DNA of 7,158 nt, taken from NCBI GenBank assembly GCA_030728235.1, contig JANRAA010000240.1, forward strand, positions 1-7,158. The letters are read 5' to 3'. Positions 1-6,619 of the stretch are shown one piece after another. The stretch is from Flavobacteriales bacterium (GTDB lineage Bacteria; Bacteroidota; Bacteroidia; Flavobacteriales_D; Sanyastnellaceae). A model generated the notes under the pieces. The model was not told the origin of the DNA, ran no database searches, and was given only the letters and a program-made list of their open reading frames with translations. Position 1 is the first letter of the stretch, and each line of letters opens with the position of its first letter. The translations under genes were made by a program, and so were the position numbers.

Positions 1-684
1 GTTGCCGACTTAGCAAATCCGACGTATGAAACTGCGATTTCAAATACTGTTTCAACTCCAAACGGCATCACAATCGACCTAGCAAACAACCGTGGAGTGT
101 TCGTAAATTGGGGCCCAAATTCACCTATCAAAGCTTTCGATTTATCAGATTATTCAATGACAACTTTGGTAGCGAATAGCGGACTTGGCAACTGCGATGG
201 CATTGATCACGATGAAGATGGAAACTTCTATGTGTCTTCTTGGAATCCAACGCGAATCACACGATTTTCAGACGATTTCGCAACAAATGAAATCGTTACT
301 GCAGTTGACTTGAGCAGTCCGGCAGATATTTCTTATGCCATCGCAACCGACACCCTCGCAATTGCTAATTCGGGCAGCGATGAAGTAACGTTTATCGGAT
401 TCAGCCAAGTTGGCATAGAAGAAGAAGAAGAGCAATTTTTCAGTGTCTACCCCTCTCCAATGAATGCAAACGGCACCCTTCAATTCTCGTTAGAAAAGGC
501 GGCAAATGTTGGTGTGAATATTTTGAGCATCGATGGCAAGCTTGTGCATGCATTCCCTAGCTATAATTATCCTGCTGGACAGCAGCGCTTAATTTTGTCT
601 GGACACAACCTGTCAACAGGCAATTACATCATTCAACTTGTCGTTGATAACGATAGCTACAGTCGTTTGATTCAAGTAGATTAA
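1..684 (+). CDS. T9SS-exported NHL/SMP-30-like beta-propeller protein, 3' part
   Basis: Partial gene: the frame is open from base 1 to the TAA at 682-684 (227 residues), so the start and signal peptide lie outside the window. The GTG at 97 is internal, not a start. Residues 1-135 read like blades of an NHL or SMP-30/gluconolactonase-type propeller, with recurring patterns such as NGITIDLANNRG and DGIDHDEDGNFYVSSW. After a short acidic linker of five glutamates (about 139-143), the last 82 residues match a T9SS type A sorting domain: FSVYPSP, then a beta-sandwich segment with the usual SIDGKLV and LSTGNYIIQLV elements, ending in SRLIQVD. Such domains carry cargo across the outer membrane and are normally cleaved or linked to the surface. 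The propeller's ligand cannot be inferred. The next gene follows after 12 bases, suggesting an operon. Confident in the sorting domain, less so in the repeat class. Confidence 0.85.
   Translation, partial: VADLANPTYETAISNTVSTPNGITIDLANNRGVFVNWGPNSPIKAFDLSDYSMTTLVANSGLGNCDGIDHDEDGNFYVSSWNPTRITRFSDDFATNEIVTAVDLSSPADISYAIATDTLAIANSGSDEVTFIGFSQVGIEEEEEQFFSVYPSPMNANGTLQFSLEKAANVGVNILSIDGKLVHAFPSYNYPAGQQRLILSGHNLSTGNYIIQLVVDNDSYSRLIQVD
418..432 (+). repeat. GAA trinucleotide run encoding acidic linker
   Basis: Four GAA codons followed by GAG encode five consecutive glutamates at the junction between the propeller-like region and the T9SS sorting domain. Gain or loss of a unit would keep the frame and only change linker length. 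Confidence 0.6.
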
Positions 685-696
685 TTAGCTTTAAGC

Positions 697-1242
697 ATGA
701 AACAGTTTCTGGTAATCGTATTTGTTGCATGCACGCTGATAGCATTCGGTCAGCAAAAAGAACCGAAAGTTTCAGGAAACCGGTGGGTATTCGGTGGCAA
801 TGTCGCTTTATCTTTCACTACCAATGGCTTTTTAATTGGTGCTAGTCCAACAGTTGGATACCGCTTCACAGAGCGGTTAACTGCCGGAGGTGGTGGATTG
901 TATTATTACCAATCGATACGCGGGTTTGGGCAGAATTACACAGCGAGTATATACGGCCCACAATTGTATGCCCGGTTTGTAGTCGGTCAAAGTATTTTGC
1001 AAGATGGCGATCGCCTTTTTTTACAATCAGACTATTACAATATCAACTCAAAGTATTACAATCCTTTAAACGATGAATTCAGCCGCATATGGGTTCCTCA
1101 GTGGTATGTTGGGGGTGGATACTTTTTCCAAATCGGCAACAATGTCTTCGCTGGAGTCAATATCATGTACGACCTCATCGATGATCCAAATGCAGCATTT
1201 CCAAACCCGATGATTCAAGGCGGGATATCGGTAGGCTTATAA
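697..1242 (+). CDS. Small outer-membrane beta-barrel-like protein
   Basis: 181 residues starting at ATG 697, twelve bases after the previous stop, with no clear Shine-Dalgarno sequence. Residues 1-19 form a signal peptide (MKQ, then a hydrophobic core ending AFG) with likely cleavage near Q19/Q20. The mature part consists of alternating hydrophobic and polar strands rich in Gly and Tyr/Phe (for example GNVALSF, VGYRF, GGGGLYYY, YARFVVG, WYVGGGYFF, FAGVNIMYDL), with turns rich in Asn, Asp and Pro. It ends in GGISVGL, like a final barrel strand but with terminal Leu where many barrels have Phe. The size fits roughly eight strands. Similar short proteins are common in Bacteroidota and have no firm function; some carry misleading enzyme names in databases. 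The spacing suggests cotranscription with the T9SS cargo gene. Barrel fold inferred from pattern only. Confidence 0.75.
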   Translation: MKQFLVIVFVACTLIAFGQQKEPKVSGNRWVFGGNVALSFTTNGFLIGASPTVGYRFTERLTAGGGGLYYYQSIRGFGQNYTASIYGPQLYARFVVGQSILQDGDRLFLQSDYYNINSKYYNPLNDEFSRIWVPQWYVGGGYFFQIGNNVFAGVNIMYDLIDDPNAAFPNPMIQGGISVGL

Positions 1243-1243
1243 A

Positions 1244-1274
1244 TTTGGATGCAACAATCACAGTTGTAACTTTG
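1244..1274 (+). promoter_or_regulatory. Bacteroidota-type promoter of mscS
   Basis: TTTG at 1244-1247, a 19-base spacer, then TAACTTTG at 1267-1274. This is a full match to the known Bacteroidota consensus (-33 TTTG, -7 TAnnTTTG). Transcription should begin a few bases past 1274, at or next to the GTG start codon at 1279. The -33 element begins 2 bases after the preceding gene's stop codon, so mscS is likely an independent unit. Confidence 0.75.
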
Positions 1275-1278
1275 CTGT

Positions 1279-2349
1279 GTGAAAGAAATACTCGATTATA
1301 CTTTTCTCGGCAACAGCGTCGAAAATTGGCTCTTTGCTTTGGGCTTTGCTTTTGGTGGCATCCTCATAGCCAAACTACTCTATTGGTTTTTCGGTAAAAT
1401 CTTCCGTTCGGTAGCCTCGAAGACAAAATCCAAGCTTGACGATATCTTGGTCGACAAGCTCGAGGAGCCAATGGTGTTTGCTGTTATAATTTTCTTTGCT
1501 TGGTGGGGAATTGACTATTTGCATTTTGATGAAGGGGTTGATGTGTGGATTCAACGCATCTTCAAAGTGCTTGTTGCTATCAACCTGACTTGGATCGTAG
1601 CGCGTTTGGTTGACGGCATCCTTACCGAGTACCTCATGCCCTACAGCAGCGCGAAAGAAAATGCGACATTGGAGCAGGTTCTTCCCATTGTTAAAAAGGG
1701 TATTGCTGTAATTATTTGGACTTTAGGAATCGTTTTGGCGCTCAACAATGCCGGTTACGATGTCGGCGCCTTGATTGCAGGTGTGGGAATTGGAGGTTTA
1801 GCCATGGCAATGGCAGCAAAAGACTTTGTAGCCAATATCTTCGGGGGAATTACTGTATTTATCGACAAGCCATTTATGGTGAACGATCGCATTCAAATTG
1901 ACGGTTACGATGGATTTGTGAAGGAAATCGGAATTCGTTCAACGCGACTACAGACGCTTGAAGGGCGCATGGTAACGGTTCCCAACCACAAATTTACCGA
2001 CAGTTTTGTGACCAACGTAACCGCTGAGCCAACAAGGCGGGTGAAAGTAACTGTGGGGTTGGTATACAGCACCACACCTGAACAAATTGAAGAAGGACGT
2101 CAAATCATGCGTGAAGTCGCTATGGGGCATCCGTTCACAACAGAAGAAATCCACGTTTGGTTTGAAAATCTAGGCGATTTCAGCCTCAACATTTCCATGT
2201 TCTATTTCATCACCAAAGAAGGAGATTTGTTCGCAGTACCGGGTGAAATAAACCTTGAAATACTCCGCCGATTCAACGATGCAGGGCTGTCGTTCGCATT
2301 CCCTACGCAAACGTTGTATCATTTGGATTTGGCCAACCAAGGCAAGTAA
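1279..2349 (+). CDS. mscS: MscS-family small-conductance mechanosensitive channel
   Basis: 356 residues; an inner-membrane channel that opens under membrane tension and releases solutes on osmotic downshock. Hydrophobic segments lie at about 15-37, 64-80, 92-113 and 139-155, followed by the pore helix at 160-190, which has the family's Gly/Ala-rich packing (GALIAGVGIGGLAMAMAAKD). The cytoplasmic beta domain follows: FIDKPFMVNDRIQIDGYDG (194-212), TRLQTLEGRMVTVPN (222-236), then an alpha/beta C-terminal part to 356. There are more transmembrane segments than in E. coli MscS (three), as in many family members. The start is GTG 1279: an in-frame TAA at 1267-1269 rules out anything further upstream, and the next in-frame ATG (residue 65) would delete the first membrane helix. 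The promoter's -7 box ends 4 bases before the GTG, implying a leaderless or near-leaderless mRNA. The 3' end overlaps mtgA by 31 bases, tail to tail. Confidence 0.95.
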   Translation: MKEILDYTFLGNSVENWLFALGFAFGGILIAKLLYWFFGKIFRSVASKTKSKLDDILVDKLEEPMVFAVIIFFAWWGIDYLHFDEGVDVWIQRIFKVLVAINLTWIVARLVDGILTEYLMPYSSAKENATLEQVLPIVKKGIAVIIWTLGIVLALNNAGYDVGALIAGVGIGGLAMAMAAKDFVANIFGGITVFIDKPFMVNDRIQIDGYDGFVKEIGIRSTRLQTLEGRMVTVPNHKFTDSFVTNVTAEPTRRVKVTVGLVYSTTPEQIEEGRQIMREVAMGHPFTTEEIHVWFENLGDFSLNISMFYFITKEGDLFAVPGEINLEILRRFNDAGLSFAFPTQTLYHLDLANQGK

Positions 2350-3011
2350 GAAGGACCTCCCAAGAGCCGCATTTGCTTCTCTATTTTCGCCGCTCGACCA
2401 TTGAGGTATGCCGTTGGTTTTCCCGCATTCGACTTCCGTGGCTGCGGCAATGCACCTGCTATCAGCGCCGCTTGATGTCGGGAAAGTTTACCGGCTGTGG
2501 TCTTAAAATGCATTTTTGCTGCTGCATGAACGCCGAAGCACTGATTGCCCATCTCAATCGAATTGAGGTAAACTTCCATGATCCGCTCCTTCGACCAAAA
2601 GAGCTCTATTAAGACAGTAAACCATGTCTCCAACCCCTTTCGAACCCAACTTCTAGCCGGCCACAAAAAGACGTTTTTGGCTGTTTGTTGCGATATGGTG
2701 CTCCCTCCGCGTGTTTTCTTGCCTTTTTCATTGGCCTCTGCGGCCTTCTTAACAGCGTTCACATCAATACCCCAATGCACAGGAAAATGTTGGTCTTCAC
2801 TGGCAACAACAGCCAATTGCATCTCTTTGCTGATGTCTTCAATGTCTACCCAAGCATAGTTCTTCCGCCCTTCGCGAATCTGCAAATAGGTGATTGGCGG
2901 GTTTACCCATTTGTAAAGCAAAACCCATACTACACTCAACACCAAAAACCAAAGCACAGCTTTGTATGTCCAACGCCATAACAGGCGCAGGGCGTTCTTC
3001 ACACGCTTCAT
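2319..3011 (-). CDS. mtgA: Monofunctional peptidoglycan glycosyltransferase (GT51)
   Basis: 230 residues, close to E. coli MtgA (242). It polymerises lipid II into glycan strands on the outer face of the inner membrane and has no transpeptidase domain. One membrane anchor lies at about 16-34. The GT51 motifs appear in order: SEDQHFPVHWG (71-81, with the expected catalytic Glu at 72), RGGSTISQQ (101-109), RKGLE (124-128), and KERIMEVYLNSIEMG (141-155), followed by the conserved AALIAGALPQP (181-191). No motif residue is visibly missing. ATG 3011 is 3 bases after the stop of the upstream C1 peptidase gene, so the two are almost certainly cotranscribed. The 3' end runs 31 bases into the opposing mscS gene, leaving no room for a conventional terminator. 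Assignment is firm; the symbol follows the family. Confidence 0.95.
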   Translation of the reverse strand: MKRVKNALRLLWRWTYKAVLWFLVLSVVWVLLYKWVNPPITYLQIREGRKNYAWVDIEDISKEMQLAVVASEDQHFPVHWGIDVNAVKKAAEANEKGKKTRGGSTISQQTAKNVFLWPARSWVRKGLETWFTVLIELFWSKERIMEVYLNSIEMGNQCFGVHAAAKMHFKTTAGKLSRHQAALIAGALPQPRKSNAGKPTAYLNGRAAKIEKQMRLLGGPSYLPWLAKSK

Positions 3012-3014
3012 GAT

Positions 3015-4136
3015 TTACAGTTTGAGCTTGCTCTTGATAGCTGATGGAACTGCATCTTTGTGCAGCAAAATACCGACGGTCTTCATGCGGAAATAAGCCG
3101 AAGAAATGTATTGATACCCTTGATGGGGGTTGCCCTCACCCCAAGAGTTTTTGATCACAAAATACAATCCGCCATTCTGGTCTTTTGCAGTGCCCACAAT
3201 GTGCATCAAGTGATCGTCGGTAGTCTGATAATTATCGAAACCCTCTTGTCTGTTCACTTGCGTTACAACAATCTCCGGAACGATCTTTTTGAAGTAGTCT
3301 TCACGAGCTACATCTGCCTGTGGCAAAATAGCTACACCATTTCTGAAAGAGAACCCACGCTCCGACACATCGGCATCCCAAGCAACTGAAAACCCTTTCG
3401 ACAAGGCATCAACAACCGTTTTCTCGAGTTCATCGATGGTAACGTTCCAATATGACCCTCCTGAAAAGTTATCAGGCACTTCCAAAACAAATGATTGGTA
3501 AAAGGGATGATGTGAGAACGAGGTCAAGCTAACATAATCATTTGGCTTGATGCCCATTGCGTCGCGAAAACTTGCCGGGGTATATGACTTTCCATTGTAC
3601 GTGAACTGCTCTGGCGCTTCTCCAAGGTAGGCTTCCAAAACACCTTCCACTGCTGTTAAATATGAATTTCCAGCACCTGCTGTTCGTTTTTCAATCAATG
3701 CTTTGAGCATGCCCTCGAGCATGGCATCCATTTCGGTGTGATCATGCTCCGACATCCCGTTCTTTAAACCGCTGTACACTGCATCTGGCACCATTCCGTA
3801 ATCGCGCACTACGTTGATGACGTCGTGGTTCAAACTCCCAGGCCCGAACTGCGCTTTGCCCTGAAATCTGACAAATCGCTCAGCCTTTTTTGGATAGGTC
3901 ATTCTCACGTTGTACATCTCCGAAATGTCGTGAGAACCTTTGCCCAATCGTATGATCTCAGATTCAAGAAACGATGTGGTTGAATAACTCCAACAAGTAC
4001 CTGTATTGCATTGATCTTTCGCTTTGGTTGATTCAACGAGCTGTACTGAAGAAAATGTGTACGGACTAACATCCTGCGTTTGAGCAGCGAATGAAAGGAA
4101 TACTGCTACACTTGATAAAAAGAGACTGAGTTTCAT
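3015..4136 (-). CDS. Exported C1B (bleomycin hydrolase-like) cysteine peptidase
   Basis: 373 residues from ATG 4136. Residues 1-18 form a signal peptide (MKLSLFLSS, then a hydrophobic core ending SFAAQ), so the enzyme should act in the periplasm or outside, unlike the cytosolic PepC and bleomycin hydrolases of about 450 residues. The papain-clan catalytic set is present: oxyanion Gln 42 and nucleophile Cys 48 in QCNTGTCWSY, six residues apart as in papain; His 312 in HLMHIVGTA; and Asn 330 in VIKNSWGEG. The surrounding patterns (SFLESEIIRLG, LSKGFSVAWDADVSERGF) resemble the C1B subfamily, which usually has aminopeptidase activity. Substrate unknown. A TTG at 4160 would extend the frame by 8 residues, but that puts charged residues ahead of a good signal peptide and lies within a possible promoter. 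mtgA follows after 3 bases. Confidence 0.88.
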   Translation of the reverse strand: MKLSLFLSSVAVFLSFAAQTQDVSPYTFSSVQLVESTKAKDQCNTGTCWSYSTTSFLESEIIRLGKGSHDISEMYNVRMTYPKKAERFVRFQGKAQFGPGSLNHDVINVVRDYGMVPDAVYSGLKNGMSEHDHTEMDAMLEGMLKALIEKRTAGAGNSYLTAVEGVLEAYLGEAPEQFTYNGKSYTPASFRDAMGIKPNDYVSLTSFSHHPFYQSFVLEVPDNFSGGSYWNVTIDELEKTVVDALSKGFSVAWDADVSERGFSFRNGVAILPQADVAREDYFKKIVPEIVVTQVNRQEGFDNYQTTDDHLMHIVGTAKDQNGGLYFVIKNSWGEGNPHQGYQYISSAYFRMKTVGILLHKDAVPSAIKSKLKL

Positions 4137-4286
4137 GAGGCTTTCAAATATCTTGACCAAGATACAAGGAATGTTCGACTGCTTGTCAACCTGCGCGTGT
4201 TAAAATGCGCCGACGATTTCTTTCAAACACAAGGTGTATTGTACCAACTTCGCAAAGGAAATCAACCACACGTGAATACAACGGTT
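4137..4286. promoter_or_regulatory. Divergent intergenic region, peptidase operon and ddl
   Basis: 150 bases between the ATG of the - strand peptidase and the ATG of ddl. It must hold promoters for both directions. For ddl only a weak -7-like sequence, CAACTTCG at 4245-4252, is visible (six of eight positions), with no properly spaced TTG. No terminator or hairpin is evident. Confidence 0.5.
4157..4189 (-). promoter_or_regulatory. Possible promoter of peptidase-mtgA operon
   Basis: On the - strand, TATCTTGG (4164 down to 4157) matches seven of eight positions of the pattern TAnnTTTG, with TTG at 4189-4187 and a 22-base spacer, longer than the usual 19. Transcription would start near 4153, about 17 bases before ATG 4136 and downstream of the alternative TTG start at 4160. 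A second seven-of-eight box, GATATTTG, lies between this and the ATG but lacks a spaced -33 element. Weak call. Confidence 0.35.
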
Positions 4287-5252
4287 ATGAAAAGGAAAAT
4301 AGCAGTGCTCGCAGGCGGATACTCAGGAGAATCAGTGATCTCTGAGCGCAGCGCCAAAATGGTGATGAACAACATCGATCGGGTTCACTTTGATCCAATT
4401 CTGATTCGTGTATATCGCGATTGCTGGTATGCAGATGTGGATGGCGTTGAAACAGATGTCAACAAGGCCAATCTTTCGGTCATGGTGAACGGCAATCTGT
4501 TCATCCCAGAGGCTGCATTCATCATGATTCATGGCACTCCCGGGGAAGACGGTATTTTGCAGGGCTACTTGGATATGATTGGTATCCCGTATACCACAGG
4601 TGGCGTGCTCAACATGGCGCTGACATTCAACAAGGGGTTAACAACGCTGGCATTGCGCTCTTACGGTATTCCTGTTGCAAAAAGCCGCATCCTAACAGTT
4701 AAAAACTCGCCTTCAAATAGTGCATTAATCAATGAAATCGGGTTGCCTTGTTTCGTAAAACCCAATCGCGGGGGCAGCAGTTTAGGCACTTCGCGCGTTA
4801 ACAACGCGGATGAGCTCACTCCTGCAATTAAAAAAGCTTTTGCTGTAGACGGTGAGGTGCTCATCGAATCATTCTTAGAAGGCACCGAAGTTACTTGTGG
4901 GGTCATTCCTTGGGAAAACGACATCCTGGCTTTGCCAGCCACTGAAATCATATCGGAAAATGAATTCTTCGATTTTGAAGCGAAATACGAGGGGAAATCA
5001 AATGAAATTACTCCCGCCCGCATCGATGATGATACGATGGCGTCGGTGAAAAAAACGAGCGAAAATATCTATCGATTGATGGATTGTGGGGGCATGATTC
5101 GTGTCGACTTCATGATCGTAAAAGGTGTCCCACACGTCATTGAAATAAACACTGTTCCCGGATTCTCAGAGGCAAGCATCATACCGCAACAAGCAGCTGT
5201 GCAGGGCATCGATAAGGCGAGTCTTATCTCTACCCTGCTCAACCACATTTAA
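4287..5252 (+). CDS. ddl: D-alanine--D-alanine ligase
   Basis: 321 residues; the cytoplasmic ATP-dependent enzyme that joins two D-alanines to make the dipeptide end of the peptidoglycan stem. Visible family motifs: KIAVLAGGYSGE (4-15, Glu 15 aligning with the conserved substrate-side Glu of E. coli DdlB); HGTPGEDG (82-89); ATP-grasp FVKPNRGGSSLG (156-167); IESFLEGTEVTCGV (193-206); FFDFEAKYEGKSNEITPA (227-244, including the Tyr of the KY pair); and IRVDFM plus VIEINTVPGFSEASIIP with the metal ligands Asp 274, Glu 286 and Asn 288. The start is ATG 4287: the frame continues upstream to GTG 4197, but those 30 residues are hydrophilic, unlike any Ddl N-terminus, and run into the divergent promoter region. 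Ddl is usually single-copy and essential. The stop codon directly abuts the stop of the opposing lipoprotein gene. Full-length, no missing residues seen. Confidence 0.96.
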   Translation: MKRKIAVLAGGYSGESVISERSAKMVMNNIDRVHFDPILIRVYRDCWYADVDGVETDVNKANLSVMVNGNLFIPEAAFIMIHGTPGEDGILQGYLDMIGIPYTTGGVLNMALTFNKGLTTLALRSYGIPVAKSRILTVKNSPSNSALINEIGLPCFVKPNRGGSSLGTSRVNNADELTPAIKKAFAVDGEVLIESFLEGTEVTCGVIPWENDILALPATEIISENEFFDFEAKYEGKSNEITPARIDDDTMASVKKTSENIYRLMDCGGMIRVDFMIVKGVPHVIEINTVPGFSEASIIPQQAAVQGIDKASLISTLLNHI

Positions 5253-5813
5253 TCAGATTTCCCTCTTCCAAAATTGTCCATGAACGTGGTACTCGCCTCC
5301 AACTCCGTTGAAAGTACCGTCAACAATACCGTACAAATCGTATATCGTGCCGTCGAGGTCTTCATTCAATTGCAGTACAGCAGTGCCCGACGCATTTCCT
5401 GTCCACTCTTCACTGCTCGGCGCATACCACTCCACAACAGTTGATGTCATATTACCTGAATCTTGCAATTCAAAAGGAGTGGCTGTAAGACTTTGATACA
5501 GCTCTATTTCCTGTTGCCAATTCGAACCACTTGGAAAACTATATTTCAGAAAACAATAGGTATCTCCAACTTGAACACGGAGCATATGAAAAAAACTACC
5601 GTTTAATAAATTGCCACTGTCCCATCCCAAAACGTTTTCTCCAACCACGGTAACTTGCGTTCCGTCTGGTTGAACGATGGTAAATAAACTGCCTTCATCT
5701 TCAGTTACAAATCCGTAAATGAGTCCGCTAGATGTTGCTGGCTCAACCTCTTCTTTCTTACATCCGAGAAGAATTACGACGATCATGCTGCTGAGCAGGA
5801 AATACTTTTTCAT
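5253..5813 (-). CDS. Predicted surface lipoprotein of unknown function
   Basis: 186 residues. Residues 1-17 form a lipoprotein signal peptide (MKKYF, hydrophobic core, LLG) with the lipidated Cys at 18. The following KKEE resembles the Lys/Asp/Glu-rich lipoprotein export signal known from Bacteroidota, so the protein may be flipped to the cell surface instead of staying in the periplasm. The remainder has alternating beta-type strands and many Gly, Ser and aromatic residues (GLIYGFVTEDEG, VTVVGENVLGWDSGN, TVVEWYAPSSEEWTG, YDLYGIVDGTFNG), ending GGEYHVHGQFWKREI. I recognise no family; an all-beta domain is likely. It lies 92 bases downstream of the YiiX-like gene on the same strand, so it could be read from that gene's promoter or from its own. 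Its stop codon abuts the ddl stop with no spacer. Confidence 0.8.
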   Translation of the reverse strand: MKKYFLLSSMIVVILLGCKKEEVEPATSSGLIYGFVTEDEGSLFTIVQPDGTQVTVVGENVLGWDSGNLLNGSFFHMLRVQVGDTYCFLKYSFPSGSNWQQEIELYQSLTATPFELQDSGNMTSTVVEWYAPSSEEWTGNASGTAVLQLNEDLDGTIYDLYGIVDGTFNGVGGEYHVHGQFWKREI

Positions 5814-5836
5814 GGTGATTTTTGCTACAAAAAAAC

Positions 5837-5865
5837 ACCAGTTACGATGAGATGGGTAATGCCAA
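5837..5865 (-). promoter_or_regulatory. Possible promoter of lipoprotein gene
   Basis: On the - strand, TTG (5865-5863), an 18-base spacer and TAACTGGT (5844-5837) loosely match the Bacteroidota pattern; the -7 box fits only six of eight positions. It lies 23 bases upstream of ATG 5813, a suitable distance. Weak call. Confidence 0.25.
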
Positions 5866-5905
5866 TGAGTGAATGGTTGGTATCAGCGAGTAACTGCCAC
5901 TTCAT

Positions 5906-6526
5906 TTAATGATGAACCGTCCGCAGCTTCTCGCTTTCAAATAAGTCGCCCGGTGAAACCATGAGCTCATCAAGGGGTATTGCACCGTTGTACCGGTCTT
6001 CAGCAGTTCGTCTTACCACTTTGCTGCTGAGGTTGTAATCTGAAAGCCTACGTTTAGCACAAAGTTCAATGCCCAATGCCTCATGGTAAATTTTCCAAAC
6101 AAGCTCCGAGCAATAGATCTTGTCATCCGTCCATTCGAACTTAAAATCATATGGCAATCCCTCAAATCGCTTTCCAGTGGTCTGCATTTTCTTCAAATTG
6201 GCTTCGGTCAGAACTTCCTTAGCATCCTTTAATCGCTTTACGGCGAAGTCATCTGTCTTCCCTTGCATCCGCCAATGGTCTAGGTCGATTCTCCGCACCG
6301 GCCCCACTGCTTCGTATACATAAGGCAAATCGCCTTCGAAAAATACAATTCCTACATGCGAATATTTTGAACCTGTAGCCTTCTGTATGGCTTCACTTTG
6401 ATCCGACTTCGACACTTGAAAAACCAAATCACCACTTTGCAGCGACTCAGATGATGGTGAACGAAAACCTAAAAACAAGGTTAGTGAAACGGCAGCAGAC
6501 AAGAATAGCGTTGTTAGTAATCGCAT
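5906..6526 (-). CDS. YiiX-family permuted papain-fold hydrolase (NlpC/P60 superfamily)
   Basis: 206 residues from ATG 6526. Residues 1-20 are a hydrophobic signal peptide or N-terminal anchor, so it probably works in the periplasm. The remainder follows the YiiX/YebB-like pattern: SGDLVFQ (31-37), QSEAIQKATGSKYSHVGIV (43-61) with His 57, YVYEAVGPV (69-77) with Glu 72, and KIYCSELVWKIY (136-147) with Cys 139. In this family the papain fold is circularly permuted, so the His precedes the Cys; Glu 72 sits at the right distance to complete a Cys-His-Glu triad. Bacterial relatives include peptidoglycan-peptide and acyl/amide hydrolases, but the substrate of YiiX proteins is not settled. An upstream TTG at 6601 would add 25 residues ahead of the signal peptide and is unlikely. 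The lipoprotein gene follows after 92 bases; the cold-shock gene is divergent. Confidence 0.88.
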   Translation of the reverse strand: MRLLTTLFLSAAVSLTLFLGFRSPSSESLQSGDLVFQVSKSDQSEAIQKATGSKYSHVGIVFFEGDLPYVYEAVGPVRRIDLDHWRMQGKTDDFAVKRLKDAKEVLTEANLKKMQTTGKRFEGLPYDFKFEWTDDKIYCSELVWKIYHEALGIELCAKRRLSDYNLSSKVVRRTAEDRYNGAIPLDELMVSPGDLFESEKLRTVHH

Positions 6527-6597
6527 AAAACAGATTTCTCCATCAACGCTGAGTAACCCGATTTTGGTATCAATGCTCCCGAAATCAACGAAACCAA

Positions 6598-6619
6598 CCA
6601 AAAGCGACCAAAAGCGACC
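6598..6619. repeat. Two-copy 10-base direct repeat
   Basis: The unit CCAAAAGCGA occurs twice in tandem (6598-6607 and 6608-6617), followed by CC of a third copy. It lies 72 bases upstream of the YiiX-like ATG, just downstream of that gene's possible -7 box. It could be a binding site or a slippage product. Confidence 0.6.

Noticed and set aside
2373..2981. Three overlapping + strand frames of 79-98 residues opposite mtgA
   Set aside because: All are antisense to the conserved GT51 domain and carry no recognisable motifs.
3060..3389. 109-residue + strand frame opposite the 3' half of the C1 peptidase gene
   Set aside because: It is antisense to the segment encoding the catalytic His and Asn; no domain or signal supports it.
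4661..5023. 120-residue open frame on the - strand inside ddl
   Set aside because: It lies entirely antisense to a full-length Ddl whose motifs span the region, and it has a low-complexity Ser-rich composition with no recognisable domain.
5839..5896. Inverted repeat CAGTTAC / GTAACTG between the YiiX-like and lipoprotein genes
   Set aside because: The arms are seven bases with a 44-base loop and no T-run, so it is not a terminator; this can occur by chance.
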